Part shown: piece after piece, positions 1 to 13,249 of the stretch | Layout: each line of letters opens with the position of its first letter | Position numbering within the stretch: the first letter of the stretch is position 1 | From: Parasitella parasitica | Taxonomy: Eukaryota; Mucoromycota; Mucoromycetes; Mucorales; Mucoraceae | Direction: 5' to 3' | Length of the DNA stretch: 53,192 nt | Assembly: GCA_025201805.1 (NCBI GenBank) | Contig: MU619324.1 | Span: forward strand, 50,490-103,681 | Made by a program: the position numbers and the translations under genes | The notes under the pieces: generated by a model | Told to the model about the DNA's origin: nothing | The model's input: the letters and a program-made list of their open reading frames with translations, nothing else | Database searches by the model: none

Positions 1-344
1 AAATATATAAATGTGGGTTGAATAAAAGTAGTGAGCACCAGCTCCTGTTTTGAAAGTAGAACGACTTTGCATAAAGAAGAAAAGAGAAGAGTAAAATAGT
101 AAAAGAGAATACAATGGATGCAAGAGCCAAGGGAGTAATTCAAAGAGCTTCAGAGACAAAAGCAAGCAGAGTCAAGACAAAACATTTCCGGGTTGTAAAA
201 AAAAGGGGGGGGGTGCTTTAAATGGCTTTTTGTTTAGCATCTCCATTGGAGATGCTCTAATCCATTCTTCCGACTACAAAATATAGTTGATCCATCAATA
301 GTGACTCATGATTTAATATCGCATGGAATGATGATCGAAATATA

Positions 345-356
345 ACATATGGATAT
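345..356. repeat. Left target-site duplication of the LINE
   Basis: ACATATGGATAT at the poly(A) end of the LINE insert. It is identical to 893-904. Confidence 0.85.
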
Positions 357-892
357 TTTTTTTTTTTTTAAGTTTTGTTTATTGATTGATCCGCGTACAA
401 CAAGAGTAGAAGATCGAGTCGAAGAGGCGGGTGCAATTAAGAGAAAGCTGAGATAAGCGATAAGATAAAAGGAAAAAAAAGGTGAAATAATATGTTGAGA
501 AATAAAATAATAAAAGTGAAAATAAAAAGGTAAAATACGATAGCACGACAGTGCGATCAACTGACTACAAGAGTGAATGGCAACGATCCTCTTCAATGGT
601 CTGTCGAACATTGGATCGGATAGAAACCATTATCGATGTAGGAACAATGGGCACTTGGTCAAAAATATATCTTATATGAGCAAGCCATATCTGAGAGAGA
701 GCTATGAGGAGGATTCTGTATGGAGATATTCCTTGATACTGGCAATCCCAAATATTGGAAAAATCCAGAGACAGAAGAGCCTGTTTGATATCAGAGATGG
801 ATGTAATAGGCCACAGAAACTCAAAGATGACACCCTGCCATACCTGCTCCTTGGAGGGACAATGAAAGAGGAGATGAGTAGCAGAATCAAAC
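357..892 (-). mobile_element. 5'-truncated LINE (non-LTR retrotransposon) 3' end
   Basis: The minus strand encodes a fragment (about 891 to 565) typical of the region after the reverse transcriptase in fungal LINEs, including the motif DSATHLLFHCPSKEQVW. A short 3' region follows with AATAAA (about 383-377) and an A12 tail, seen as T on the plus strand at 357-368. The 12-mer ACATATGGATAT occurs exactly at 345-356 and again at 893-904, so the insert is bounded by a perfect target-site duplication. The 5' end is cut off inside the ORF, as expected from incomplete target-primed reverse transcription. No RT or endonuclease domain remains, so this copy cannot move by itself. Confidence 0.85.
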
Positions 893-904
893 ACATATGG
901 ATAT
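893..904. repeat. Right target-site duplication of the LINE
   Basis: ACATATGGATAT at the truncated 5' end of the LINE insert. It is identical to 345-356. Confidence 0.85.
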
Positions 905-911
905 TATATCT

Positions 912-913
<2 letters not shown>

Positions 914-1000
<87 letters not shown>
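914..1000 (+). repeat. 87-nt uninterrupted poly(A) tract
   Basis: A pure A run on the plus strand that starts 9 bp outside the right target-site duplication of the LINE. It is therefore not that LINE's tail, which is on the other side and in the other orientation. It may be the tail of another retrocopy, an expanded mononucleotide repeat or an assembly length error. Confidence 0.9.
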
Positions 1001-1002
<2 letters not shown>

Positions 1003-1896
1003 AGTAAAAGCAAGACACTAGTAATTAAAATCCTCCTTTAAGTGAATTATAGATTGAAATTTTACACTTCTTTATACTATATAGTTGGTTGCCATTTTAC
1101 TTACTGACAATTGTATTGTTATTACTTGGCGTTTTCTCGCTTATTCCTTGTTATATTATTTTGTCATAATATCTTCTAAATCGGCTGTTCTAGCTTATTA
1201 CACTATCATATTACTTGTATTGATAAAGGGATGGTTATTCAACAAGACGATGAATAATTCTATATCGTGGCTATCCTAATCTTACGTGAATGGGAATATC
1301 AAGTTTGTTTACTAACGTTCTTGATCTAATCATGGATCAAGAAGGATATATTTTTTAAATATTCGATAATTAGAGAAGCTTTTATTATTGATAAAATAAT
1401 GATTTCAAGCTTGTTGAATTTGCACTCGAACAGTAAGGATAATATACAGTCTTAATTTGAAACTAGTGCATACAGAGGTTTTGCCTTTCCTATAAATTTG
1501 CATATATAGAAAACAGCAAAACTGAAGAATTACAAAAGACGACATTTCTTGTTCACCAGAGGCTTCCATTCCTTGACCACTTTAGGACCTTTTCAAGATT
1601 CGACCGAATACCCTCCCTGCTTACGAGACACTCGAGAGATTTGTGTAAGTTTTAGCAGCTGTTACAAGAGCACAAATGAACATTGTTGGTGTATCGAATA
1701 TTTTATGTATAGCAATTTCAAAAAAAGATGGCCAGAAGATAAGTATCGTAAAAAGAGAGAAAAAGAGATAGGTCTGTGCGTAAACATATATAGAAAAAAA
1801 AGATATATAGATTCAGATAGGACTATAAAATACGAAGAAATAGAATATATATAATAGAAGAGTCGAAAGAGTGTATTGATAACAAGAGAGGAGTTA
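1001..1896. other. Non-coding stretch
   Basis: About 0.9 kb of AT-rich DNA downstream of the GLI-like gene. Only short ORFs occur and none has domain-like sequence. The part nearest 1896 probably contains the 3' UTR of the minus-strand gene. Confidence 0.5.
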
Positions 1897-3339
1897 TTAC
1901 ACCTGCTTAAACTCGAAACTCTGTTGTTGTTGAAGCTGCTGTTGTAGCTGCTGATTCGCAGAATCAAACATCCGTTGTTGTTGTTGTTGTTGTTGTTGCT
2001 GGTTCATCAACTCTGTGTTTTGCTGCTGCTGTTGTTGTTGTTCAACCAAGCCAGCTGGAGGAAACGACAGCGTAATATTTTTAGGGGTATAAGCTTTTGA
2101 CGAACTCTGTTGCAATAGTGCAAAATTGGTTTGTTGTTGCAAAGTTGGATGAGGAGTGTTTGGTAAGGATTGGCTATGTATCGAGATGGGCGACTGATGT
2201 TGATGGACTTGGCTGCTTAAATAGTCAACTTGAAGTGAAGGATGCATGGCAGTAGCTGGAGCACTTGTCGTACTAAAGGGAGTGCTGTTGGTTGTAGTTG
2301 TGGTAGCAGGAGTAGAACCAGTAATATATTGTATCACGCTATTTGGAGTTGAAAGGATGGACGTTGATGTACTTGTTTCATGTGTCTTTTCATGCTTTTT
2401 CAATGATCTTGAATGGTAATATGCCTTTCCACAGCCTTTTGACATACATATAAACGGTCTGACATTGGAATGCGTTTTGATATGTGTTGTGAGCGAATCC
2501 GGCCGAGAAAACCGTTTGCCACAGTTAGGTTTATCACACACAAATGGCCGTTCTCCTGTATGTGTGCGCAAATGATTATACATTTTGTGCCGCTTTGTAA
2601 AAGGTTTTTGATTTCTAGAGCAACCTTCCCATTCGCAGCAGTACGTAGGCTATTGCAACACTAGTAAGCGGACTATTTCAAAAGCCAATCCATTAATAAA
2701 ATTTTTACCTTGCCACTGCCAACATGGGAGTCATTAATATGACTGATCAACTTCTGAAGATCATCAAATATCTCGCCACAATCTTTCCATTTACATTGAA
2801 TTTGAGCTTTGGCAGATTCTTCCGCAGCCTCTCCGACGAGAGACGAAGTTTCCTCTTCGTCGTCATCTTCATCGACAGTGGATTTATCCTCATCCGAGTT
2901 TTGTTGCTGTTGTAAAGGAGGGTCTGATTGTTGCTGCACTCTATGATGCTGGTGATTATCGGTTGGCGTATCTGGGCTAATATTCCCGTCGTCTTCGTCA
3001 TCTTCTTCCACTGATTTGATGCTTGACTTTTCCACTCTATCCACATTCAATTTTTCAGTTTCCAGAACGATTAACCGAGCAATCAATTGTTCTCTAGACA
3101 TATTTTCATAATCCTTGAAAGCAGTGCCTGTAGTACCTGCAGTACCTGATGTAGTGACCGTATCAAATTGAAGTCCTAATTCTTGTGGTGTAGGTGGAGG
3201 TGGCAACGCAATAGTGCCCAAGGCTTGCTTTTGGGATTCTACTAACATTTTACGATCTTCAGATTTCAAAACTAGGTTCAAATCACTGCTAACAATATAC
3301 TGTTGAGTTTGCTGCTGCTGTTGCTGCTGCTGAAACATT

Positions 3340-3422
<83 letters not shown>

Positions 3423-3605
3423 CTGGCCAATGACAGCCGCAGATCTAGGAGCTGAAGCCATCATTTCCGACAGATTTTTAGTTTCAATATTCAGCGCTGG
3501 TGGGAACGAGCTTGAAACAGTGTGCCTTCTTGATTTCTTCTTACCTAATGCAACAGTATCAGCGTGTCGCTTTGTGCCACGAACTGTTTCATTGATAAAG
3601 ACGAC

Positions 3606-3636
<31 letters not shown>

Positions 3637-4068
3637 TGCTGATGTTGTTGTTGTACAATAGCATTATGTAAAGACATGTTTTCACCCTTGACTTGGTGTA
3701 ACGAACTTGTCGGTGGAGAGGTTCCAGTAGGTGTCGTAGGGCTACCAAGATTGGTCATTTGGGATAACACAACATGAGGTGTTTCTTGCTGTTGCTGCGG
3801 ATTGGGCATCAAATCGTGTTGCTGTAACATGTCTGTATTGTTATGTTGAAGAATGGCATATTGATGCGCCATTTGTTGCGCCATTACTTGCTGCGCTGCA
3901 GCTGCGACTCTTTCGTTTTCTTCATCAATGCTTCTGTATGTTTGTTGTTGCAGAGAGACAGATGGGTGTTGCTGTTGTTCCAAAGCACGTTGTGAAGGAA
4001 CAACTGGATGGTGGTCAATAGATGGCTGAGAAACCATAATCTCATTTAAAATTTGCTGCTGCTGCTGC

Positions 4069-4113
<45 letters not shown>

Positions 4114-4785
4114 ATCTGAGCCTGTGTTTGTGCGTGTGCCTGTACCTGAGCTTGTTGCTGCGCTTGGACTTGCTGGTGTGTTTGAGCCTGAGCCTGTGCT
4201 TGGTGAATATGAGCTTGATACGCAGCAGCTTGAACTTGTGCCTGGACAATACTGTGTTGCTGTAACTGTTGCTGCAAATGATGGTCACTATGGTCTGCAT
4301 AAGACAAGGCTACTTGTTGGTTTAAATCCACAGAGTTAGCAGTGTTTTCAAAAATGGCATCTTGGTGATGATGGTGAGGGTGATGTATCAAGAGATTTGG
4401 GCTCATGTTTGTTGAAGAAATAGTGGTCGCAGAGTCTGATTGATTATTCTATTTGGCAACTAAATTAATAAATTATTTCCTGTATTGTTCAAATAGGGTT
4501 ATTTACAGTCATCTGCATTAATTGAGTAGCTGAAGGAGAGCTTGCAATAGAAATAGCATTATTTTGAGGTGTTATTGGAGACACTCTATTGGTTGAACTT
4601 GATAATGTTGCCATGTGCATATCAGTATCGTTGCTAAGCAGATTGCTATTTACGGTTGCTGACGGTGAAGCCTGTTGCATCTGTTGAGCATCAAAATGAT
4701 GAACTGGCGAGCTTAATTGATCAAATGTAGTCGAATAAAAGTCTTCAGTGCTGTTTGTACCCTGTTGTTGTTGTTGTTGTTCCAT
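1897..4785 (-). CDS. GLI/ZIC-like C2H2 zinc-finger transcription factor, polyQ-rich
   Basis: Three exons: 4785-4507, 4448-2709 and 2649-1897, giving 923 aa. The introns are 58 and 59 bp with GT-AG ends, and both junctions are phase 0. Four C2H2 fingers lie at about residues 645-668, 678-703, 711-733 and 741-763. Finger 2 has the GLI/ZIC-style WEGCSRNQKPF and the third is joined by HTGERPF, so the family call rests on finger architecture rather than on a named orthologue. It is expected to be a nuclear, sequence-specific DNA-binding regulator. The rest is low complexity: long glutamine runs (longest at about residues 430-465), QA-rich segments and an acidic stretch just before the fingers. The start is the ATG before MEQQQQQQGT; the reading frame remains open upstream but looks like 5' UTR. 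The second intron splits the finger region between fingers 1 and 2. Target genes cannot be inferred. Confidence 0.85.
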
Positions 4786-7771
4786 GATGCTTGTTTGATT
4801 GCTTTCCCCGAAGGGAGAAGAGTGATGTTCCTTAATATTACCTAGAAGGCCAAGAAGGAGATGAAAAAAAAAAAGAGTTTCTCTTTTCAAGTAGTTGCTT
4901 TGCTTTTTCTCTATGTAGACAAGAAAAAAAGACTGGGAGTGAGACAGAAAGCGAGAGCAAAAGAAAATGCCTTTATCGTATCTTTTAAGAAATAAGGAGA
5001 AGAGAGAAGAGATTGAGAGAGACAACAGACAGAGTGTAAAAGGGAGGGGGGGGGTACTGAGGTTTAAAACTATGGTAACATATTTTTGCAATGTACATGA
5101 ATCAAATAAACAAATGTTAGATGTAACCACATTTTCAGTCTGATGTACAGCAAGTTTGCTCTACTCTACGCCTTTTCTATACGTGTATTAATCAATTATT
5201 TCAATGTTTTATAGCAAACTAAAGACTTGTTTCGATTTATACAAAACAGGTAATTTATATCATTAATTGACATTATTGGGTGAATTTCGTAGATCTGAAC
5301 GCAGACTCTTCCCAAAATATCTTTTTTCTACGTATAGTTTGTATTATAAAAGGTCTTTTATCTAGTCACGAACGCTTTGACTTGATTCAGCGATATTAGA
5401 AAGAAACCCGATGAATAAACATTAACATCATGTCTGTAATATCAGATCAAATACTATAAGATCATATTTCGACATGTGGCGTGATAAATCAAAGTTCAAA
5501 GTATTCTGAATCGATATAGTAAGATGCCTGGATAATGTTATTTAGGAATTATTGATATAATATATATTGAATATACCACAGAATTAACAGAAAAATAAGA
5601 AAAAAAAAATCGTCTAAAACGAACCACTCGGCTAAGAGGATATCCAACATTTAGATCAACGAAAATCCACTCAGTCAATGCTTTCATGTAAATTTCTTGC
5701 ATACGGTATGCATTTCACGCTTGGAAATCTGTTCATACATATACCTTATACCTATTGCTCCCCCCATTTCAAGATATTATTACTTTGTACAACATTTAAT
5801 ATACAAAACACAAAAAATCCAGCCTCTGCAGAGATGGGCAACTGATGGACAACTTTACGCGGCATAATATTATAACGCCCAATCCATCTAAAAATAAAGC
5901 GTATAATTAACCAAGATGATTTATTGCATTTTAATGATAATATCGCGAAATTAGCAGCTTTGTTCATGTCATGCTTGCACCAAATTGTTACACACAGATA
6001 ACAACAAATTTCGTATATCATACGAAAGATGTGCCACAGAAAATAGCGCACCATTTGTACTAAAAATATGTAAATTTATGAGGTAAACGTGTTCATGCAT
6101 ATAAATATATACAATATACATGCAGTTTTGTAAAGATATCGGTTTTGAAAAAGGGCCTCATTAACTAATAAGATGTGAAGGATAATTACGCGTAAGGCCA
6201 ATGCAGGACTACGGGTCGATTTGAGAATGAACAAAATTCCTCTTTATTGCAATAAGATTTGGTAACAAATATGACCTACGCATCAAGCATAAGAAACGCT
6301 TCGTTGGCGCACACACCTCAAAAGATGAGGTGCCTTTCGATATTCACAAATTAACCACACCGTCGCTGTCGTCGTCCTCCTTTCTCTCAAGGCAGACAGC
6401 TGCCTCACTTGCTGCAGCCTCCGTTTTGAAATTATAGAAGAGTAAGCGCCTGAGTGTGAGCCCTGCAGCATACAGATATACGGACCTATCGAGTCCACAC
6501 CAACAATAAAGACTTTTTTGTGCTTTTCAGCAGAACTTGGCGTTCTCAAAATTTGTTGGAGGATGGCACTGTTAGTGCGCGCGTTCTTGACCTGTTGAGT
6601 ATTGACTCGATTGCTGATAGCAGAAGCCCTCTTCCATTCAAAAGAGCTTATATTTATCGACATTAACATGATTGTTATTTTCATGGTTATCATTAGCTTA
6701 ACTCAGTTGTCATGGCAACCGTTCCTGATTGGATTTAAGTTTATTAAATAACACCAGTGATTCTTGATCATTAAATTGTCTTGTATAAGAAGCCATCTAT
6801 TCGGATTATACTTGATTTAAATTACGAAGCTGAAAGTATCGATGAATGATTCATGTTCATCATGATTAGCTGATTAAATTTAAATAGGTGGCTAATACTG
6901 TGTTGAAATTGTGTTTGACAATTAAATGTCAAACATGTTCTGATTATATTCATACATCGATTCATGTAGGCTTAATCTATACCAAATGGCTAGCTTCCTA
7001 TCATTCAATAAATTCTTCAGTTTTATATCTAGCAAATTAATAGTTTTTATTACATACTCATTTTATCTTATACAATCATCTGCTGTGCCCATTTCAAAAC
7101 CTGGCACAACAGTCATGAGTAGGGTTGAGTCATTGCATGTTTCTCAATTCATATTTCTAACAAATTACGTAGCCACAGATGTAATCTCCCTATTTTTAAG
7201 CGTTTGATAGCCAGACTGACACAAGACACTGCCCAAAGGATGGTCATATTATCCGATAATATGTTGATGTTTGAGAGGGGGTTTCTGGCAATAGTATAGT
7301 AGAAAAATATCCAAGGCTGCAATCAAGTTTGTATCTCCATAATTTTCTAATGATTCCGTCCTCTTCTTTGACGTGTAAATTCTTGCGTCCTTTTAATCGA
7401 AAATTGTAACCATGGCACCAATTAGTCTAGGAGATCAAGTTTGAAACCTTGAGATCGTCAAATATAAATCAGATAAACTCAGATTGATGCGATACCGTAC
7501 CGTATCATGTGAAGGTGCATCTTGAAAAGTTGTGAAACTGAAATCAAAAAAGTCAAAACTAGAGGTGTGATTTACTCCGTTTTTTCACAATTTAAAAGCT
7601 CGTTTTATTGTCTAGTTGGGCATAAAAAAAATCAAATCGAAACTATGTGATACTGGCAGTAAACTAGTCAAAAATGTGAAAAGAAAAAAGCAAAATGTAA
7701 AAAAAAAGAAAAAAAAGAAAAAAAGAAAAGAAAAGAAAAAGAAAAAAAACCAAAAAAAGCCAAAAAATAAA
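4786..7771. other. Long intergenic region between the GLI-like gene and YAK1
   Basis: About 3 kb. The part near 4786-5140 is pyrimidine-rich on the minus strand, includes a G9 run at 5046-5054, and probably holds the 5' UTR and promoter of the GLI-like gene. The part at 7690-7760 is almost pure A/G and lies just past the YAK1 stop. Apart from the weak ORF at 6283-6663, I see no supportable gene. Confidence 0.5.
6283..6663 (-). CDS. Doubtful small ORF, unknown
   Basis: An ORF of about 126 codons starting at the ATG before SINISSFEWKRASAI. The first 80 residues look protein-like (basic, with KHKKVFIVGVDSIGPYI), but the C-terminal part becomes arginine-rich low complexity. I recognise no family. 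It could be a small gene, a single exon, or a piece of a decayed mobile-element ORF, which its isolation in a gene-empty stretch would fit. Confidence 0.2.
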   Translation of the reverse strand: MSINISSFEWKRASAISNRVNTQQVKNARTNSAILQQILRTPSSAEKHKKVFIVGVDSIGPYICMLQGSHSGAYSSIISKRRLQQVRQLSALRERRTTTATVWLICEYRKAPHLLRCVRQRSVSYA

Positions 7772-10761
7772 TTATGCGATCATCCAACCTTTTTGATCCC
7801 CATCATCCAAGTCATTGTCCACTTGCAGGCGAATAGGGGGAGTAGTTATAGGCAGCGTAGGTTGCTGGACTACGCCATCCCATTCTAGATCTTGTCTGCT
7901 ATATGGTATAGAATTGCCTCTCATTAGTCGATGTAGGCTGGAAACACTTGATCGTGTCCCTGAATGATGTACGGAAGAGCTTGCTGATAAAGACAATGGT
8001 ATATCCGAAAAATGAACACTACTGTTACTGCGTCTGTGGGCTTGACGAGGGTGATGAGGCGTGGATTTCGTATTTGTTAATGGTAATATTAGCGTATCTT
8101 CAAGCCAATCTCCATCCCTTTCCAGATCAATCGTTTGTCGATTACTGTTACCACCCCATCTTGGTAGAATACCGCTATTATTTTCCTTGTCTTTCTCACC
8201 TGGATAATGACAAGAAAAGTGGTGATTCTGCTGTTGTTGATGTTGTTGCTGAGGTGGCTGTTGTAATCCATAAGGATAGTAAGGACTGTAAAGTGAACCT
8301 TCGGAAGGTACAGTACCGTCAACATGATCTACAGCTGCCCATTGGATCTGTGGTGGAACTTGCATTGTACCCAATGTACTAGCTCTCGGTCTGCCCGCGC
8401 CTCCCATTCCATTGTGATGATTGTTAGCTGGTGGTGTATTTAAGCTTTGATGCATGGGCACCTGCTGTTGCTGAGATAGAAGGTGGTTTTGATGCTGATG
8501 CTGCTGGTGTTGCTGCTGTGAATGCAAATATCCATTACTTGAATTTAGTAAGTCATGTTGGTACATGGCATGATGTGGAGGTTCGATAACGCTAGGTAAC
8601 GGTGGTATATACGATGATCTTTTAGTGTTATTTTTACCGAGACTCAAGTGGTTATTGTCATATTGGCTCGGCAGACTGGAATAAGCAGGGTTTAAATAGC
8701 TGTCAGAATACGTCTGTTGAGGCATGTTGTTGTTTCGGTATCCTGTTGTTAGCAAGGTAGGCGAATGTTGCTGATGTGCCTCATTTAATTGTTGTTTTTG
8801 CTGTAAATTAGTCGAAGAAGGCGAAGACATGTTGTGATGCTGTTTTCGAGCAATAAAAGGTGGTTGAAAAGGGAACGTAAACTTTTCACCAGTGATGAAA
8901 GGATGCTTTTTCGCTTGCTGGGGAGACCATCGTTCAATTGGATTTAGGTTCAAAAGTCCTTGAAGAAAATCAATGAATGCAAGTCGATTTTGCTTTTCTT
9001 TTTCAATCTCTTTGGCTGTCATTTGAGTTTTCCGCATAATTGGATAACTATTGATCAGTTCTGGCAGAGTTTTTGCAGAGAAGTATCGCTTGGAAGGCTG
9101 CTCTGATTTTCCCTGCTCTCGAGCGTATTTTTCAAGTGATTTGAACTCATATCTCTTTTCAATTGCTGTTGACGATTTATCAAAATAGCGATGTGCATTT
9201 TTCCCCACTTCAATCATGTAATTTGGCGGAATTCCAAGCATTTCAACGATTCTCGAAAGCTGATTGTACTCTGAACTACCAGGAAATAAAGGAAGACCCA
9301 AGAACAATTCTGCCGCAATGCATCCCAACGACCACATATCGATAGCACTTGTGTAAGGCAGTCCTACCAATACTTCAGGCGATCTATAAAACCTTGACTG
9401 AATGTACGTGTACATTGTTTGCACTTCGTGACATGCTGATCCAAAATCAATCACCTTGATAGTTGGCGATTCCAAGCTATTTTTAAATTGTCAGAACACT
9501 AAATATTACGCATTTGCAGTATAGTATGCCTTACTTTTTCAGCAAAATGTTTTCCGGTTTCAAATCACAATGAATGATTCTTGCTTCGTTCAATACAGTT
9601 AATGCGTCCAAAATTTGTGCCGTAAACACTCGCACAAGGTTCGTTGACAAACCGCGAAAATGATTTTGTTTGATCAATTCGTACAAGTTGACTGACAGTA
9701 ATTCAAAAACAAGACATAGATGCTTTTTGTGAATAAATGTGTCTCTTAATCTCAACAGATGATGTCTGTCGTGTTCATCATATTTTTGGTTCAACTGTCA
9801 AACAGAGAATATAGGGTTAGGACTACGGTTAGTGTGTGTTTGCAGTTCGCAACTTACCATCTCTAGTATAGCCACTTCCATCATACTTTGCTTAAAGTAA
9901 GCCAGTTTGTTTTTCACTACTTTCACGCCGACGATTTCTTGGGTTTTGGTGTTTCGGCACTTGACCACTTGACCGAATGTGCCAGAGCCTAGCACATCCA
10001 ATATCAAATATCTAGCCATCAAAATATACCATTAAACTCTCCCCCTTTTTATAAAGATACGACTTACTTGTGACCTTCGGTGCTTCCAAGAATATCATTC
10101 ACATACAGAATGTAATCAAAATCGTCATTGTCATAGCCATCATTTCGACATGCCTTGCTAGGCTTTGTCAGTACTCGACGAGGGTTGTTTGTTGCATTAT
10201 ATTTAAAGCCATCGTTGCACGTCTGATAGGTCGCTTTTAATTCTGTTGTGAGCATAAAAAGTGGCTACAGTGGTCATGGAACGAATAAATTAATAACGAC
10301 TAAATTAAATGCCCCATTTTTAATTATACCCCATATCGCTTTCCTTCTCTTGCCCTGCGATGATGAGCCATGGGTAGGTCGGCTTGAGTTTTGATTTTGC
10401 GAAACGCACCCGATAGCTCAGGTTGTATAATGTAGCCGTCTGCAGCTTCGTCCTCCTCAACAATCTGATTAAAACGAGGCGAATGGTGCTGCTGGTAAAT
10501 AGGAGGGGAATCGGTTACAGCAGCTGGTGCTGTCGTTGTTCCTGCTGTGCTTGCTGTAGTGGTCATTGCTGAGGTATCAAAAGGAATAGATGAATTTCGA
10601 GAGTGATGGGGATTTCGTTTATTTATCGTCGAGTAATCATTTAAAGATTGATGTCGTGTGAGGCCATTTGTGTATGCTTGTCTAGGCATATCATCATTTA
10701 TTGTGATGCCAATATAATTTGTGTCTTGGATAGATTCTGCTATGGGAGAGTGCTGCTGTTG

Positions 10762-10800
<39 letters not shown>

Positions 10801-10899
10801 TTGTTGTTGGTGTTGTTTTTGTGGTTGCGTTTCTGGATGTAATAATGGAGGCGAGGCGGTTTTCTTTGTACTATCTTGATGCTTATTAAAAGGTTCCAT
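7772..10899 (-). CDS. YAK1: Dual-specificity DYRK-family protein kinase Yak1
   Basis: Five exons: 10899-10330, 10264-10068, 10011-9858, 9794-9535 and 9476-7772, giving 961 aa with introns of 56-65 bp. A polyQ N-terminal region precedes the Yak1-type motif [11 protein letters not shown] and [17 protein letters not shown], then the kinase domain from about residue 257. Visible catalytic elements are the glycine loop GSGTFG (264-269), the lysine of VGVKVVK (K286), HCDLKPEN (D384), DFG (404-406) and the DYRK activation-loop YTY (Y416, Y418), the site autophosphorylated in this family. The long C-terminal tail is Q/H/S-rich. In yeasts Yak1 acts in nutrient and stress signalling downstream of PKA and TOR; that role is inferred from the family. 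All key residues are present, so it should be active. Confidence 0.95.
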
Positions 10900-13249
10900 T
10901 AATAAAATGTATCTATTTTTATATAGAATTCAGGGAGTAGACAACAAAAAATAAAAATGAATATGATTCACAATCAAAGAGTAAAAAAAAAAAAAGGAAT
11001 GGAAGAGACTGATTTTTGTGTGTTAAATCTACACACACGAGTGCAAAGAATTCACTTGCATTTTGAGGGGAGATCAAAAGAAATGAACCTGTGTATTTCG
11101 CCCCCAAAACGTTGGCTGTATGTATATCTCCTTACAAGGACATCTCTTCAGGTTCAAAAAGACAAAGTCGCTTGCATGATGGACCTTGTCTAAGATCCTT
11201 GGCATTGTCGCCTCTTCTTAATGCAGCAAGTCTGGAATCAAGTTTGAAGCCTTGTCTGATGCACACTGTCGTCTTGGTTCTAATGTTTGCAAGCAGCAAT
11301 AATAACTTGTCTACTATTTTCCAGTATTACACATTGCGCGCCACTGACATCAATGGAGATCATAATGCGGACCTGCTCCTTCACAAAGCAAAGAAAGACA
11401 CATTTAATGATCCACAGTAAACATGTAGGGAACGGGACACCTTGCACCAGTATAAAGATGCCGAATAGCAATAATATACAAGATTCCTTTGTTCAGGCTA
11501 ATTTTGCACTGTGTTGCATCCAGACAAATTGATGAGCTTGCCACGTATGGCCATCTTGTCTCTTCTATCATTAGATCGATGTCAATAGTAAATTGCATAC
11601 AAAAGGTAACTGACGGCAACTTTCTTTTTTTTTTCTCAGATACAGTAACTACCCTGAGGATCTCGCTTTAACGATTACTGTTGATGATTGATCATTATTT
11701 GAAAGTTGTAAATACTCTATCATCACAATATAAGTTTATTTGGGTTTTTTATGCATCTCATAAATTATAAGCATCGACTTTTGCTGTAGGAAATGCAATA
11801 CACAATATAACTCTTTGTCAATTGGGAGTTCTTTTTTTCATATCATAAACCGATAAATACGAGTTAGCATGCATCACTCTTGCGGCATCTAGCACGTGCT
11901 AAAAAGTTTAAACCTGTCTCCTGTTGACTTTGTTGACACTCATCATGCTCAGGCTGTTCAGTCTCATCATCGCGCTACGCTTGCTCCTGATGGCAAGCTT
12001 TTTAGCAAATAATTATCCTTCTACATGTGATGTTCTATCACGTAGTCTCCTAACAACATTCACTTTGCTACAGAATAAAAAATACACAATAATAAGTTTA
12101 GTATAATTTCTGCTACACCGGCGTCTAATGTCCAAAACAAACATTTTTCATATTAACATTCCTTGCTGATATATACCTTGCATCCCCTACACTTAAACAG
12201 TAGCTGACCTCACAAAAATATATCAACTTCCACACAAAAAATGTACATAATCGTCTACATGTTTGCTTAGAAAACAATTGAAGCCATGTTTTATACTTCA
12301 CTGATATTGCCATGATCAGGGCTATCTAATAAATACTGTATTTCCACTAGGCGACGCATATATATAAGAATTCGTTTACAAAAGTAGTTAATTTTTGATT
12401 GAAATTATTACCGTGAAAACCCAATTTTTTTTTTGCCATGATGAGAAACTGTTTTTTCTAAATGTTCGATTTTGTATCCAAACTACTCTTTGTACTAATT
12501 TTTTTACCAGATGTTTTATAATATCATATGGTACTTGAGATATCTCGTCCCGAGTTTGCTTGTACATGTTCACTTTCAGTGCTATTTGTCGTTGTTGTGT
12601 AATGAAGGAATAAAATCATCTGATAGGGTGCGTAAAACGATATGTACTATGTTAATGGCAAATAATGGTATTTACCATCATTGCTAGCATTGCTACCGTC
12701 TTTTACTATGTAATAATTTGGATGTTTAACGTAGAAGAATGAAACACATTGCTTACTCTGTAATATTTTCTTTCCAGCCAAATAATTAAACGATTCCCCA
12801 GAGCTTTTATCTTCTTGAGGAAAGGCTGCTTCTCCGAGTATTCTGTCTTTCCCAAGATGTTATTCTCTCCAGGTCTCTTCGACGATTATGCTATTATGAC
12901 GGTGTTGTTGCTCTCCAGGAGGATTGTACCTACTTCAAAATACGTTTCTTTTTCTTTTCCTTTTTTCATAAACATCTCTCTATTCACTTTTAACAGTGAA
13001 TCATTCATTATCAATATAGAATCGTATCCTAATATCCTAATTGGAATATTGACAAGCTAGAGTACTTTGAAAGCATGTTCTCAAGCAACGATTCACGGGA
13101 TTTGCGGAACTTCAAGGTAAGGTAAGAGTGGAAGAGTGTCATCTTTTGCTGCTCTTATTTACTTACATTTCTTTCCGTTCTTTTTCATTTTACAATTAAA
13201 CAAAATTTGTCTTTTCAAGAATATTCGTGAATAAAATACTATTTTTCCA
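10900..13249. other. Intergenic region upstream of YAK1 and RSC9
   Basis: A 2.3-kb divergent gap holding the promoters of YAK1 (-) and RSC9 (+). Short ORFs occur on both strands, but none has recognisable sequence, splice support or length. No RNA gene was seen. Confidence 0.5.

Noticed and set aside
114-221. 35-codon ORF at the left end
   Set aside because: Short, basic, ends in a poly-G run; no family or context.
577-1041. Plus-strand ORF with a long poly-lysine
   Set aside because: It is the antisense of the LINE fragment read through the poly(A) tract.
6986-7207. 73-codon ORF with a hydrophobic N-terminus (secreted-peptide look)
   Set aside because: The hydrophobicity continues to the end, with many Phe/Ser from AT-rich DNA. 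No cysteines, no neighbours and no splice evidence.
11091-11420. 109-codon plus ORF in the YAK1/RSC9 gap
   Set aside because: Overlaps other ORFs on both strands, has no domain and no typical start context. Not distinguishable from chance.
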